From Planctomycetaceae bacterium (GTDB taxonomy: Bacteria > Planctomycetota > Planctomycetia > Pirellulales > Lacipirellulaceae), in contig PABB01000054.1 in NCBI GenBank assembly GCA_002702655.1, positions 80,360 to 144,359 on the forward strand: 64,000 bases of DNA. Direction: 5' to 3'. The position numbers and the translations under genes were made by a program. The notes beneath the pieces were generated by a model, which ran no database searches, was not told the origin of the DNA, and saw nothing but the letters and a program-made list of their open reading frames with translations. Positions 1 to 8,544 of the stretch are shown here, one piece after another (position 1 is the first letter of the stretch; the number at the start of each line of letters is the position of its first letter).

Positions 1-203
1 TGATACTGATACTGCTCCTCGATGATCATGGCAAGGACGAACCGGCCGTCGGCAGATTCGGCGGTCCAAGAACTCTCATCGAGCAGCCCGCCGGCCGCAA
101 TGGCAGGCAGGCCAAGCAAGAAGCCGATGGCAGCCACAATGGTCGCCCAGACGCAGCGATCTGCCCAATCGCGAGGACAACGGTCGTTGCTGCTACGGCG
201 CAT
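1..203 (-). CDS. Exported or membrane protein, N-terminal fragment cut by the window edge
   Basis: The first 67 codons of a minus-strand gene begin at an ATG at 203 and run off the left edge without a stop. The protein starts with several Arg residues, followed by a hydrophobic stretch (about residues 19-37, Ala/Ile/Leu rich) that looks like a signal peptide or membrane anchor. After it comes a soluble segment with Ser-Trp-Thr-Ala and Gly-Arg-Phe-Val-Leu. I chose this frame because it stays open to the edge and gives a classical charged-then-hydrophobic N terminus; the competing frame in the same place ends in low-complexity sequence. The function is not recognised. It lies downstream of recJ on the same strand, about 60 bp away, and could be co-transcribed with it. 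Confidence 0.5.
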   Translation of the reverse strand, partial: MRRSSNDRCPRDWADRCVWATIVAAIGFLLGLPAIAAGGLLDESSWTAESADGRFVLAMIIEEQYQY

Positions 204-265
204 GCTGCGATCCGCATGAGAAGTCTGGGGACAGGATCCGTTTCCGCGTCCGGCTGCGACGCCCT

Positions 266-2005
266 TTAATCCACGCGCCAATCGGCGATGTGAATCTCGA
301 CGCTCACCCGACCGCGGAAGCGATTGATCACCGGGCGGAAGGCGATCGAGAGTTCCCCCTCCACCGCGGCGAGTTCGTCCTCCCAATCGCCGCCGCCGAA
401 CGCGACGGCCCGCATCCGCACGCCTGCCTGATCCACCGTCATCGACAAGTGCCGGCCCGAGCCGCCCATGCGGCGCGGCGCTTCGGCGAGTCGCACATTG
501 CTGGTGCAGAGCACCGGGCGGCTGTTGCCGTGACCGAAGGGGGCCAGGCTTTCAATCTGCGCGACGGTCTGGTGGGTCAGCATCGACAGGGCCGCCTCGC
601 CGTCGACCCGCAAGTCGGGCAGCGCGGCGCCGTCGCCCAGTTCCCGGGCCGCCACGGCGCAGAACGCGCGGCGAAACGCGGGCAGGTTCGCTTCGGTCAC
701 GCGCAAACCGGCCGCCGCCGCGTGGCCGCCGTAGCCCTCCAGGTGCTCGCTGCACTCGGTCAAGGCAGAATGCAGGTTGAACCCCGGCACGCTGCGGGCT
801 GAGCCCACGCCCGGTTTGACGCCCAGTTCGTCGGCGGCCACCAGGATGACCGGCCGGTGGTATTTCTCGCACAGCCGCCCGGCGACGATGCCAATGACGC
901 CGGGGTGCCATTGGTGGTCGGCCAGCACCAACGCCGCGTCCCGGGCCGGGTCGAACCGCTCGCGAGCTTGCTTGTCGGCGGCGCGGTAGATGCTGCGCTC
1001 CAGCGATTGTCGCTCGGCGTTCAGTTCGTCGACGAACTTGGCGAGCGTGTCGGCGCGCGCTTCGTCTTCGGTGGTCAGCAACTCGACGCCAATCTCGGCC
1101 TGGCCCAACCTTCCGGCCGCGTTCAGGCGGGGGCCGATGGCGAATCCCAGGTCCTCGCCCTCCAGCATCGGCTTGTCATCGATCTTGCATTGTCGCAGCA
1201 TGGCGGCCACGCCGACCGTGGGCGAATGCAGCAGCGCCTTCAGCCCTTCGCGCACCAAAATGCGATTCTCGTCGACCAGCGGCACGACATCGGCCACGGT
1301 GCCGATGGCGGCCAGCCCCACGGCTTGCAGCAAGTATCGCCGCATCGGCTCGGTGACGCGCTTGGCGCCCGCGGCGCGCTGACACAGGGCCCACGCCAGC
1401 TTGAACGCGACCGCTGCGCCGCACAGCCCGGTGAACGGGTAGTCCGCCCCCGGCAGCGCCGGATGAACCAACGCGACCGCATCGGGCAGCGACTCGGCCA
1501 TTTGATGGTGATCGGTCACCACCAGCGTGAGACCCAACTCGCGGGCCAGCGCCGCCTCGGCCACGCTGGCGATGCCGCAATCGACAGTCACCACCACGTC
1601 GGCGCCACGCTCGCTCAAGCGGCGGAGCGCTTCGTCGTTCAGGCCGTAGCCCTCGTCGATGCGGTGGGGAATGTAGCTGTCGACATTCGCACGCAGCAAC
1701 CGCAGACAACGCAGCAGGATGGCGGTGGCCGTCATGCCGTCGGCGTCGTAATCGCCGTAGACGGTGATGCGGCGGCCCGCGCTGATCGCCGCATGCAGCA
1801 GGTCGGCAGCCGCGGCGGCCCCGGGCAACTCGTCCGGATCGCGCAGGCCGTTGAGCTTGGGATCGAGAAACGTTCGCGCCGCGTCGGGATCGTCGATGCC
1901 GCGGGCGAGCAGCAGTTGGGCCACGACGGCCGGCACCCCGGCGGCGCGCTCCAACTCGGCCACGCGCTGCCGGTCGTACGCCGCGATGCGCCAACGCTTG
2001 GGCAT
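266..2005 (-). CDS. recJ: Single-stranded-DNA-specific 5'-3' exonuclease RecJ
   Basis: RecJ degrades single-stranded DNA from the 5' end in recombination and mismatch repair, using two metal ions. The product is 579 residues, normal for the family. The DHH phosphoesterase domain shows GDYDADG at 84-90, VDCG at 141-144 and the DHH triad at 165-167; the DHHA1 domain shows GGHAAAAG at about 426-433; an OB-like C-terminal domain follows. The ATG at 2005 is chosen because the frame further upstream overlaps rpmG and is low complexity, while the sequence from MPKRW on is family-like. rpmG lies about 110 bp upstream on the same strand, so the two may share a transcript. Confidence 0.95.
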   Translation of the reverse strand: MPKRWRIAAYDRQRVAELERAAGVPAVVAQLLLARGIDDPDAARTFLDPKLNGLRDPDELPGAAAAADLLHAAISAGRRITVYGDYDADGMTATAILLRCLRLLRANVDSYIPHRIDEGYGLNDEALRRLSERGADVVVTVDCGIASVAEAALARELGLTLVVTDHHQMAESLPDAVALVHPALPGADYPFTGLCGAAVAFKLAWALCQRAAGAKRVTEPMRRYLLQAVGLAAIGTVADVVPLVDENRILVREGLKALLHSPTVGVAAMLRQCKIDDKPMLEGEDLGFAIGPRLNAAGRLGQAEIGVELLTTEDEARADTLAKFVDELNAERQSLERSIYRAADKQARERFDPARDAALVLADHQWHPGVIGIVAGRLCEKYHRPVILVAADELGVKPGVGSARSVPGFNLHSALTECSEHLEGYGGHAAAAGLRVTEANLPAFRRAFCAVAARELGDGAALPDLRVDGEAALSMLTHQTVAQIESLAPFGHGNSRPVLCTSNVRLAEAPRRMGGSGRHLSMTVDQAGVRMRAVAFGGGDWEDELAAVEGELSIAFRPVINRFRGRVSVEIHIADWRVD

Positions 2006-2112
2006 AACTCGCCGTCCCTGTGCGATGTCAAGAAGCGTGCGGCAAGGGGCCGCATAACGAAAACCGCGGCCAAGTGGGCCGCGGCTGGGAGCGTGAAACT
2101 TGCGAGTTCGCG

Positions 2113-2289
2113 CTACTTCTTCTTTTCCACGTGCAGCGTGTGTTTGCGGAGACGGGGGCAATATCGCTTCAGCTTCAGCTTCTCGCCGCCGACCCTGCGT
2201 CGCAGCGTGTAGTTGTAGTCGCCCGTCTCCTCGCAAACGAGGAACACGGTTTCCACCTTCTTCTTTTTCTTACCGCCGCTCTTGGCCAT
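2113..2289 (-). CDS. rpmG: Large ribosomal subunit protein bL33
   Basis: A 58-residue basic protein of the 50S subunit. It has the bL33 core: [17 protein letters not shown], then a Lys/Arg-rich strand and [11 protein letters not shown] near the C terminus. Only one Cys remains at each of the two positions where zinc-binding bL33 has a CxxC pair, so this is the zinc-free type. The ATG at 2289 gives the usual M-A-K-S start; the longer reading upstream is not family-like. It is not beside secE/nusG, its frequent partners, but upstream of recJ. Confidence 0.93.
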   Translation of the reverse strand: MAKSGGKKKKKVETVFLVCEETGDYNYTLRRRVGGEKLKLKRYCPRLRKHTLHVEKKK

Positions 2290-2572
2290 GGCTCGAAACT
2301 CCGTATTAGCGCGATCTGTATGGGACGCCGGCCAAGGTTGGCGGGCGGGAGGGGACTGTCGCAAACCGCAGTCGGGACGGATCGCCGCTGGGGCGCAGGT
2401 CGACCTAACCGGGCTGACCCGGCATTTTAGGGTCGAATTGCCATTGTTGCCAGGGCCAAGAGGGGATTTGCCGGCGGGTCAAATTCCTTCCCCGGGGTTA
2501 TACTTAAATTCCGTCCTGCCAAGGACTTTGCGGCCCTTGCCAGCTGAGCCGTTGCCGAAGGAGGAGAGGCCC

Positions 2573-4273
2573 TTGTCGGCGCCCCCGCTCGATAGCCATG
2601 TCGCATCGCCCACGTCGCCGGAGGTCCCCGGACCCCCGGTCGCGGCCGCTGGCGGTGCGCCGCCGGTTGCGGGCGAGGCAAGCGTAGCGGTCGGGGACGA
2701 GGCGGCCGACGGCCACGACCACGAGCTCCATTCCGCTGGCGAGCGGCAGACGTTGGCGGGCCGGCTGAGCGAGTGGACGGCCGACGGCGAGATTTCGGCG
2801 TGGCTTTCCAGCGCCATCGTCCACGCAGCGCTGGTGCTGTTGCTGGCGGTGGTCGCTTTGACTCAACCGGGAGTCGGGCCGCGGCTGGCGCTGACTGCCT
2901 CGCTGGACGACGCGCCGGTCGAGACGCCCGACCTCGACTTTTCCGCCTCGGCCGACGCGGGGGCCGACGTGGCGCTGCCGCCGGCCGAGGCGCCCGTGCT
3001 GGGCGACGTGAACGAGCCCGACACGACCTTCACCGCCGCCAGCGAGACGCCGCTGATCATCGAGCCAACCGCCAGCGTCGGCGAGATCGCCATCGACCCG
3101 TTCCCGGTGATGCCGACCCCGCTCTCGATGCACGGCGGCGGCCTTGATGGACGCACCCCCGCGATGCGGCGCGGCTTGGCGCTCAGCGGCGGCGGCAGCG
3201 AAGAGAGCGAAGCGGCCGTCGAAGCGGGCCTGCGGTGGCTCGCCGCCCATCAGTATCCCGACGGCGGGTGGCGATTTGATCTGGAAGCCTGCCCCAACTG
3301 CCAGGGCTACTGCCGCAACTCCGGCTCGAACGATTCCAGCACGGCGGCGACTGGGCTGGCGCTGCTCTGCTTTCTGGGCGCGGGGTACACCCACCAGCAG
3401 GGCCCCTTCGCCGAGGTGGTGAGCGACGGCCTGTACTACCTGGAAGAGCGGATGGAGATCACGTCCTTCGGCGGCGACCTGCGCGACCGTCGCGTGCAGG
3501 CCATCCGCGCTGAGAACACCGCCGAGGGAATTCTCTCGGCCTTGGATCGGGCCGCTCAGTTCAAGACCGACAACATGTACTCGCACGGGATCGCCACGCT
3601 TGCGCTGACCGAGGCGTACGCGATGACGCTCGATCCCGGATTGAGGCAGTCAGCCGAGCAAGCCGTCAAGTTCACCGTGAACGCCCAAAACGCCGACGGC
3701 GGCTGGCGCTACGATCCGCATTTCGAGAAGCCGGACGCCAGCGATACGACCGTCACTGGCTGGCAGGTCATGGGGCTGAAGAGCGCCGTGCTGGGCGGCA
3801 TCTCGGTACCCTACGAGGTATGGATGAAGATCAGCCAGTTCCTCGACGAGAACGCAATCAACGACGGCGCGGAGTACGCCTACCGCCGCGGCGAGCGGAC
3901 CACTAAGGCCAACTCGGCCATCGGCCTGTTGTGCCGGGAGTTGGAGGGCTGGCAGCTCGACTACCGCCCGCTGCAGCGGGGCCTGGCCAACCTCGGCAAG
4001 CAGCGGCCGCAGGACAACCACATTTACTACAACTACTACGCCACGCTGGCGCTGCACCATGCGGGCGGCTCGCAGTGGACGAAGTGGAATCCCAAAATCC
4101 GCGAGTATCTCGTCGAGTCGCAGTCGGACGAGGGCCACGAACGCGGCAGTTGGTACTTCAACGAGCAGTACGCAGACAGCGGCGGGCGGCTGTACACGAC
4201 GTCGCTGTCGATTTTGACGCTGGAGGTCTACTACCGCTATTTGCCGCTGTACAAGCAGGGCGAAGGCGAGTGA
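2573..4273 (+). CDS. Membrane-anchored prenyltransferase/squalene-cyclase-fold repeat protein
   Basis: The 566-residue reading begins at TTG 2573, which lies seven bases behind a strong AAGGAGGA site (2558-2565) and is in frame with the whole domain. No ATG fits as well, since upstream codons overlap rpmG control sequence. The N-terminal 75 residues are Pro/Ala rich, followed by one hydrophobic segment (about 79-97), then an acidic linker. From about residue 210 there are alpha-alpha barrel repeats with QW-like motifs: PDGGW at 229-233 and ADGGW further on. A Cys-rich patch (CPNCQGYC, about 240-246) is unusual. In planctomycetes this fold often occurs in exported proteins of unknown role; the topology argues against a soluble cyclase, and the catalytic DxDD of squalene-hopene cyclases was not seen. 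Confidence 0.8.
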   Translation: MSAPPLDSHVASPTSPEVPGPPVAAAGGAPPVAGEASVAVGDEAADGHDHELHSAGERQTLAGRLSEWTADGEISAWLSSAIVHAALVLLLAVVALTQPGVGPRLALTASLDDAPVETPDLDFSASADAGADVALPPAEAPVLGDVNEPDTTFTAASETPLIIEPTASVGEIAIDPFPVMPTPLSMHGGGLDGRTPAMRRGLALSGGGSEESEAAVEAGLRWLAAHQYPDGGWRFDLEACPNCQGYCRNSGSNDSSTAATGLALLCFLGAGYTHQQGPFAEVVSDGLYYLEERMEITSFGGDLRDRRVQAIRAENTAEGILSALDRAAQFKTDNMYSHGIATLALTEAYAMTLDPGLRQSAEQAVKFTVNAQNADGGWRYDPHFEKPDASDTTVTGWQVMGLKSAVLGGISVPYEVWMKISQFLDENAINDGAEYAYRRGERTTKANSAIGLLCRELEGWQLDYRPLQRGLANLGKQRPQDNHIYYNYYATLALHHAGGSQWTKWNPKIREYLVESQSDEGHERGSWYFNEQYADSGGRLYTTSLSILTLEVYYRYLPLYKQGEGE

Positions 4274-4281
4274 GACGACTT

Positions 4282-4356
4282 GCGTAGCATGGCCGCTCCG
4301 ACTGTGCGAGAACGACACGCCTGCAAACTCGCACGGCCGGAGCGGCCATGCTACGC
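4282..4356. repeat. Long inverted repeat between two plus-strand genes
   Basis: Perfect 19-bp arms at 4282-4300 and 4338-4356 enclose a 37-base loop. Inside the loop a second pair (GTGCGAG 4304-4310 and CTCGCAC 4328-4334) extends the stem after a 3x3 internal loop. It lies nine bases after the stop of the prenyltransferase-fold gene and 46 bp before the sulfatase, so it could end the first transcript. It lacks a T-run, unlike a classical intrinsic terminator. Confidence 0.85.
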
Positions 4357-4401
4357 TGAGCGTCTTGATCGCCAGCTAGTCTCATCGGAGCCGATCCTCG
4401 C

Positions 4402-5817
4402 ATGCTCTCTTTTCAGAAACTCGTGGTCGCGTGCGCTGCGTGCCTTGCGCTGTTTTCGCTGGCCGACCTCGCTCGCGCCGCCGGCGACGAGCGCCCCAAC
4501 ATCATCTTCATCCTCGCCGACGATCTGGGTTACGGCGATCTCAGTTGCTTCGGACAGCAGAACTTCACCACCCCGCGGCTGGACGAAATGGCCGCCCAAG
4601 GCTTGGTGTTCACCAATCACTACGCCGGCAGCACCGTCTGTGCGCCATCGCGGGCTTGCCTGTTGACCGGCCAGCACACGGGGCACGTGTACCAGCGGTT
4701 CAACGGCCAGGTCAGTTTCCGTCAGGATCCGCAGGACCTGACGGTGGCGACGGTGCTGAAGAAGGCCGGTTACCGGACCGCCATGATCGGCAAGAGCGGG
4801 CTCTCCTGCCGCAGCGACAACGGCTCGCTAGCCAACGAAAAGGGCTTTGACCACTTCTTCGGCTACAACAGCCACGGGGCGGCCCACCGCTATTACCCCC
4901 AGGCGCTCTGGCGCGACGGCGAGCGGGTCAAGTTCCCCGAGAATCACGGCAAGGAAGGCGAGCAATATTCCGGCGATCTATTCCTGGCCGACACGCTGCG
5001 GTTCCTTGACGAAAGCGCCCAGGGTCCGCCGTTCTTTCTGCATCTGTCGCTGCAGCAGCCGCACGCCGACCTGTGCGTGCCCGACAAGTGGAAAGAGCCG
5101 TTCATCGGCAAATTCGACGAGCAGCCGTTCCCCGGCGACCACTATCGGGCGGAGAAGTATCCCAAGTCGACGTTCGCCGGCATGGTGACCTATCTGGACC
5201 ATACGGTCGGGCAGGTGCTCGACAAGCTCCGGGAGTTGGGCATCGCCGAACACACGCTGGTCATCTTCAGCAGCGACAACGGCGCCATGAACGAGGGCGG
5301 CTGGAACCGCGACTACTTCCAATCCAGCGGGCCGCTGCGGGGCGGCAAGCGCGACATGTACGAAGGCGGCATCCGCGTGCCGACCATCGCTTGGTGGCCG
5401 GGCCGCGTCGCCGCCGGCACGGAAACGGACCATGTTTCCGCGTTTTGGGACTTCACCCCCACCGCGTGCGAACTGGCCGGGGTCGACGCCCCCCAGAACA
5501 TTGACGGCATCAGCTACGTCCCCACGCTGCTGGCTCGCGGCGAGCAGCCGCAGCACGACTACCTGTACTGGGAGTTCTACGAGCAGGGCGGCAAACAGGC
5601 CGTGCGGATGGGCAAGTGGAAGGGCATCCGCCTGAACGTCGGCGCCGATCGCGACGGGCCGTTGGAAGTCTACGACCTGGAGGCCGACCTGGGCGAAACC
5701 AACAACGTGGCCGAGCAGCACCCGGAGATCGCCGCCAAGCTTGCGGCGTTGATGGCCGAAGCGCATGTCGACTCGCCGGCGATTTCCTTCCCCAAGCCGC
5801 GCCAAAGAAATCAATAG
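4402..5817 (+). CDS. Secreted sulfatase (arylsulfatase family)
   Basis: 471 residues with a signal peptide (hydrophobic 7-25, cleavage near ARA-AG). Type I sulfatases hydrolyse sulfate esters, often on algal or animal glycans. The formylglycine signature is intact: C80-A-P-S-R84 followed by ACLLTG. The metal-binding start RPNIIFILADDLGYGDL (31-47) and SSDNGAMNEGG (about 290) are also present. Activation needs a formylglycine-generating enzyme acting on C80. The SUMF1-domain protein at 58983 belongs to that fold, but it looks like an anchored PEP-CTERM protein rather than the maturase. The gene is monocistronic or preceded by the 4282-4356 hairpin. Confidence 0.92.
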   Translation: MLSFQKLVVACAACLALFSLADLARAAGDERPNIIFILADDLGYGDLSCFGQQNFTTPRLDEMAAQGLVFTNHYAGSTVCAPSRACLLTGQHTGHVYQRFNGQVSFRQDPQDLTVATVLKKAGYRTAMIGKSGLSCRSDNGSLANEKGFDHFFGYNSHGAAHRYYPQALWRDGERVKFPENHGKEGEQYSGDLFLADTLRFLDESAQGPPFFLHLSLQQPHADLCVPDKWKEPFIGKFDEQPFPGDHYRAEKYPKSTFAGMVTYLDHTVGQVLDKLRELGIAEHTLVIFSSDNGAMNEGGWNRDYFQSSGPLRGGKRDMYEGGIRVPTIAWWPGRVAAGTETDHVSAFWDFTPTACELAGVDAPQNIDGISYVPTLLARGEQPQHDYLYWEFYEQGGKQAVRMGKWKGIRLNVGADRDGPLEVYDLEADLGETNNVAEQHPEIAAKLAALMAEAHVDSPAISFPKPRQRNQ

Positions 5818-5822
5818 GCGAG

Positions 5823-5880
5823 TAGCCGGGCCGCTATGCGCATGCGGAGTCCCGGACGGCGTGGCCGTCCGGCTATGGCC
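5823..5880. terminator. Hairpin between convergent genes
   Basis: The sulfatase (plus) and the redoxin-like gene (minus) converge here. CCGGACGGC (5852-5860) pairs with GCCGTCCGG (5864-5872) around a 3-base loop, and TAGCCGG (5823-5829) can pair with CCGGCTA (5869-5875) as an alternative. There is no clear T-run, so this is a probable structural, bidirectional end signal rather than a textbook terminator. Confidence 0.45.
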
Positions 5881-5920
5881 GTTTTCGAGGGGGTGTGCGT
5901 GGCATGAGACCACTGAGACT

Positions 5921-6544
5921 TCACTGTTTCGCTGGCGCCAACGCCGCCAGCGACTGCCGCAGCTCGCGTCGCGTCGCTTCGCTGTACTCGATGTCGAACC
6001 ACATGATTCGCCCCGCCCCGTCGAGTACATAGACCCGCGGCAGCGCGACCGATCCCACCTGCGCGAACGCCTCGCCGCTTTGGTCGATGAGTTGTGGCGC
6101 CGCAATGTTCGCCGCCTTGGTCGCTTTCTCGACCGCGTCAGCGCTCTGGCCCACGGCAACCCCCAGCACCTGCACGCCCGCGGGGACCTTCTTGGCGGCG
6201 ATCAGTTGGCCGATGTCGTGCAACGCCGCCCGTGCCATCCAGCGATCCGACGACCAAAACACGACCACGGTCCCCGCCCTGCCATACAGCGACGGCGACT
6301 TCACCGGCGTGCCGTCCAGATTGGGCAGTTCGAACGCCGGCAGCTGATCACCGACGCGCACTTTGCACCACTTGCCGTGCTGCTCGGACAGCATCACGCG
6401 CGGAAATGTCGGCGCCTCGGCCGCCTGATCCTGGGCGAGGACCAGCCCGGGCGCCGCAAGGATCGCGGCGGCCAGCGCGAGCCCGCCAAGCAAACGTCGC
6501 AGGCCGAGGGTCGAAATGCAATCGCGTCGAACTGGCTGCCGCAT
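5921..6544 (-). CDS. Exported redoxin-like protein lacking the CxxC active site
   Basis: 207 residues with a signal peptide (hydrophobic about 18-37, ending VLA-QD) and an AhpC/TSA-redoxin fold: LPAFELPNLDGTPV, then VVVFWSSDRWMARAA (about 94-107), then a cis-Pro strand ALPRVYVLD near the C terminus. In thioredoxin-like family members the position after VVFW(A/S)S carries CxxC. Here it is Ser-Asp-Arg-Trp, so disulfide exchange is unlikely. The one mature Cys (about residue 60) is outside the active site. It lies 52 bp after aspS on the same strand, so it may be co-transcribed. The role is unknown; a scaffold or binding role is inference. Confidence 0.8.
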   Translation of the reverse strand: MRQPVRRDCISTLGLRRLLGGLALAAAILAAPGLVLAQDQAAEAPTFPRVMLSEQHGKWCKVRVGDQLPAFELPNLDGTPVKSPSLYGRAGTVVVFWSSDRWMARAALHDIGQLIAAKKVPAGVQVLGVAVGQSADAVEKATKAANIAAPQLIDQSGEAFAQVGSVALPRVYVLDGAGRIMWFDIEYSEATRRELRQSLAALAPAKQ

Positions 6545-6596
6545 GGCAGGTCTCCGTTGAACAGGCGCTCGGTCGCGGCAGAAACAGAGCGTCCGC

Positions 6597-8369
6597 CTAC
6601 ACGTTGATCTTCAGCGACAGCTCTTTGAGCTGCCGGGCGTCGACCTCGCCGGGGGCCTCGGTCATCAGGTCGGTCGCCTTCTGCGTCTTGGGGAACGCGA
6701 TGCAATCGCGAATGCTGTCCAGCCGGCCGAACAGCATGACCCAGCGGTCGATGCCCAGGGCGATGCCGCCGTGCGGCGGGGCGCCGTACTGCAGCGCGTG
6801 CAGCAGGAAGCCGAACCGATCGTCGGCGGTCGCCGCGTCAATGCCCAGCAGTGAAAACACCTGCGACTGGACCGCGGCGTCGTGGATCCGAATCGTACCG
6901 CCGCCCGCTTCGCTGCCGTTGATCACCAGGTCGTACGCTTTCGCGCGGCACTTGCCGGGGTCAGTTTCCAGCAGCGGCACATGTTCGTCCAGCGGCGCCG
7001 TGAACGGGTGGTGCATCGCCGCCCAGTGGCCTGTTTCCTCGTCCTGGGCAAACATCGGAAACTCGACCACCCACGAGAAATGCATCGCCTGGGGGTCATA
7101 CAGCTTCATTTCGCGGCCGACCTTGGTCCGCAGGGCGTGCAGCACCTTGCAGGTCATATCCCAATCGGCGGCGGAGAACAGGATCAGGTCGCCCGCCTCG
7201 GCGCCCAACCGCTCGGCGAACTCGGCCAGCACCTCGTCACTGAAGAATTTGGCGATCGTCGAGCCAAGCTTGCCGTCCTCTTCGCAGCGGAACCACGCCA
7301 GCCCCTTGGCGCCGAGGCCTTGGACAAACTCGGTGAGCCCGTCAATGCCGCGGCGGGAGTACTGCTCCGTGCCCTTCTTCACGTTGATCGCCCGGACGAA
7401 GCCGCCGCCGGCCACGACATTCTTGAACACGCCAAAATCGCTTTTCGGCGCCAAATCCGTGCAGTCGATGATCTCCAAACCGAATCGCAAATCCGGCGCA
7501 TCGTGGCCGAAGCGGCGCATCGCTTCGTCGTACGTCATCCGCGGCAACGGCAACTGCAGATCCAGGCCCAGTTCCTCCTTGGCCAGTTTCTGACACAGGC
7601 CGTCGATTTCGCCGATCACGTCGTCGGCATCGACGAACGACATTTCCAGGTCGAGCTGCGTGAACTCCGGCTGCCGGTCGGCCCGCAGGTCCTCGTCGCG
7701 GAAGCAGCGGGCGACCTGCACGTAGCGGTCGTAGCCGGCGATCATCAGGATCTGCTTGTAGAGCTGCGGCGACTGCGGCAACGCGTAGAAGTTGCCAGGA
7801 TGCACGCGGCTGGGCACCAGGTAGTCGCGGGCGCCCTCGGGGGTGCTGCGGCCCAGGCACGGCGTTTCGACGTCGATGAAGTCGTGCTCCGCGAAGTAAT
7901 CGCGCATCCCTTTCACGATCCGGTCCCGCAGCATCAGCACGCGCTGCATCTCGGGACGACGCAGGTCGAGGTAGCGATGCTCCAGCCGCAGGTCCTCGCC
8001 CGGCAGGTCCTGTTTCGCGGCGCTGGGCGACACGGGCGGGGTCTTGCTCTTGTTGAGCAACTCCAACTGCGTGGCCCGCACCTCGATATCGCCGGTCGTC
8101 AAATTGGGGTTGGCTTTCCCGGGGGGCCGTTCCGCCACCCTACCGGTGACTTTGATGACGTACTCCGCCCGCAACTGCTTGCTGGCTTCGATCTCGACCG
8201 GCGAGGTGTCCGGTGGGTTGAATGCAACTTGGACGAGGCCGTAGCGATCTCGGAGGTCGACGAACAGGCCGCCGCCGTGGTCGCGATAGCTATCGACCCA
8301 GCCGCACAGCGTGACGGTGTCGCCGACGTGGGTCTTGTCCAATTCGCCGCAAGTATGAGTGCGTAGCAC
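6597..8369 (-). CDS. aspS: Aspartyl-tRNA synthetase
   Basis: Charges tRNA-Asp in the cytoplasm. From the GTG at 8369 the product is 590 residues, the normal bacterial length, and starts LRTHTCGELDKTHVGDTVTLCGWV, the standard anticodon-binding OB fold. Class II motif 2 is seen as FRDEDLRADRQPEFTQLD; motif 3 is GIALGIDRWVMLFG followed by AFPKTQKATDLM. The bacterial GAD insertion lies in the middle. The upstream open frame has no similarity and contains GGGGAAGG-type repeats, so the GTG is preferred although the ribosome site is weak. I cannot tell by eye whether it is discriminating or also charges tRNA-Asn. Confidence 0.96.
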   Translation of the reverse strand: MLRTHTCGELDKTHVGDTVTLCGWVDSYRDHGGGLFVDLRDRYGLVQVAFNPPDTSPVEIEASKQLRAEYVIKVTGRVAERPPGKANPNLTTGDIEVRATQLELLNKSKTPPVSPSAAKQDLPGEDLRLEHRYLDLRRPEMQRVLMLRDRIVKGMRDYFAEHDFIDVETPCLGRSTPEGARDYLVPSRVHPGNFYALPQSPQLYKQILMIAGYDRYVQVARCFRDEDLRADRQPEFTQLDLEMSFVDADDVIGEIDGLCQKLAKEELGLDLQLPLPRMTYDEAMRRFGHDAPDLRFGLEIIDCTDLAPKSDFGVFKNVVAGGGFVRAINVKKGTEQYSRRGIDGLTEFVQGLGAKGLAWFRCEEDGKLGSTIAKFFSDEVLAEFAERLGAEAGDLILFSAADWDMTCKVLHALRTKVGREMKLYDPQAMHFSWVVEFPMFAQDEETGHWAAMHHPFTAPLDEHVPLLETDPGKCRAKAYDLVINGSEAGGGTIRIHDAAVQSQVFSLLGIDAATADDRFGFLLHALQYGAPPHGGIALGIDRWVMLFGRLDSIRDCIAFPKTQKATDLMTEAPGEVDARQLKELSLKINV

Positions 8370-8386
8370 GGAGGGGCCTTGTCGAA

Positions 8387-8416
8387 GGGGGAAGGCGGAA
8401 TGGGGAAGGGGGAAAG
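8387..8416. repeat. Purine-rich degenerate short repeat upstream of aspS
   Basis: The 30 bases are almost pure purine on the plus strand, built of GGGGGAAGG/GGGGAAGGG-like units, and lie just upstream of the aspS GTG. Such low-complexity tails are common in planctomycete intergenic DNA. No function is assigned. Confidence 0.4.
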
Positions 8417-8544
8417 TCGTGGCATTGGCGGTCGCGGCCACGCGACCTATCAGCAAGCCGCGAGCTGATCCGTTCGCCGGCAACGTGCCGCATGGGCTGC
8501 AGCTTGCCACTGCCGCCGCTCGTCCACGGGCAAAGCCCACGATT

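Noticed and set aside
857-2212. 451-codon plus frame inside recJ
   Set aside because: Antisense to a clear recJ; GC-rich shadow with Arg/Gln/His-rich sequence.
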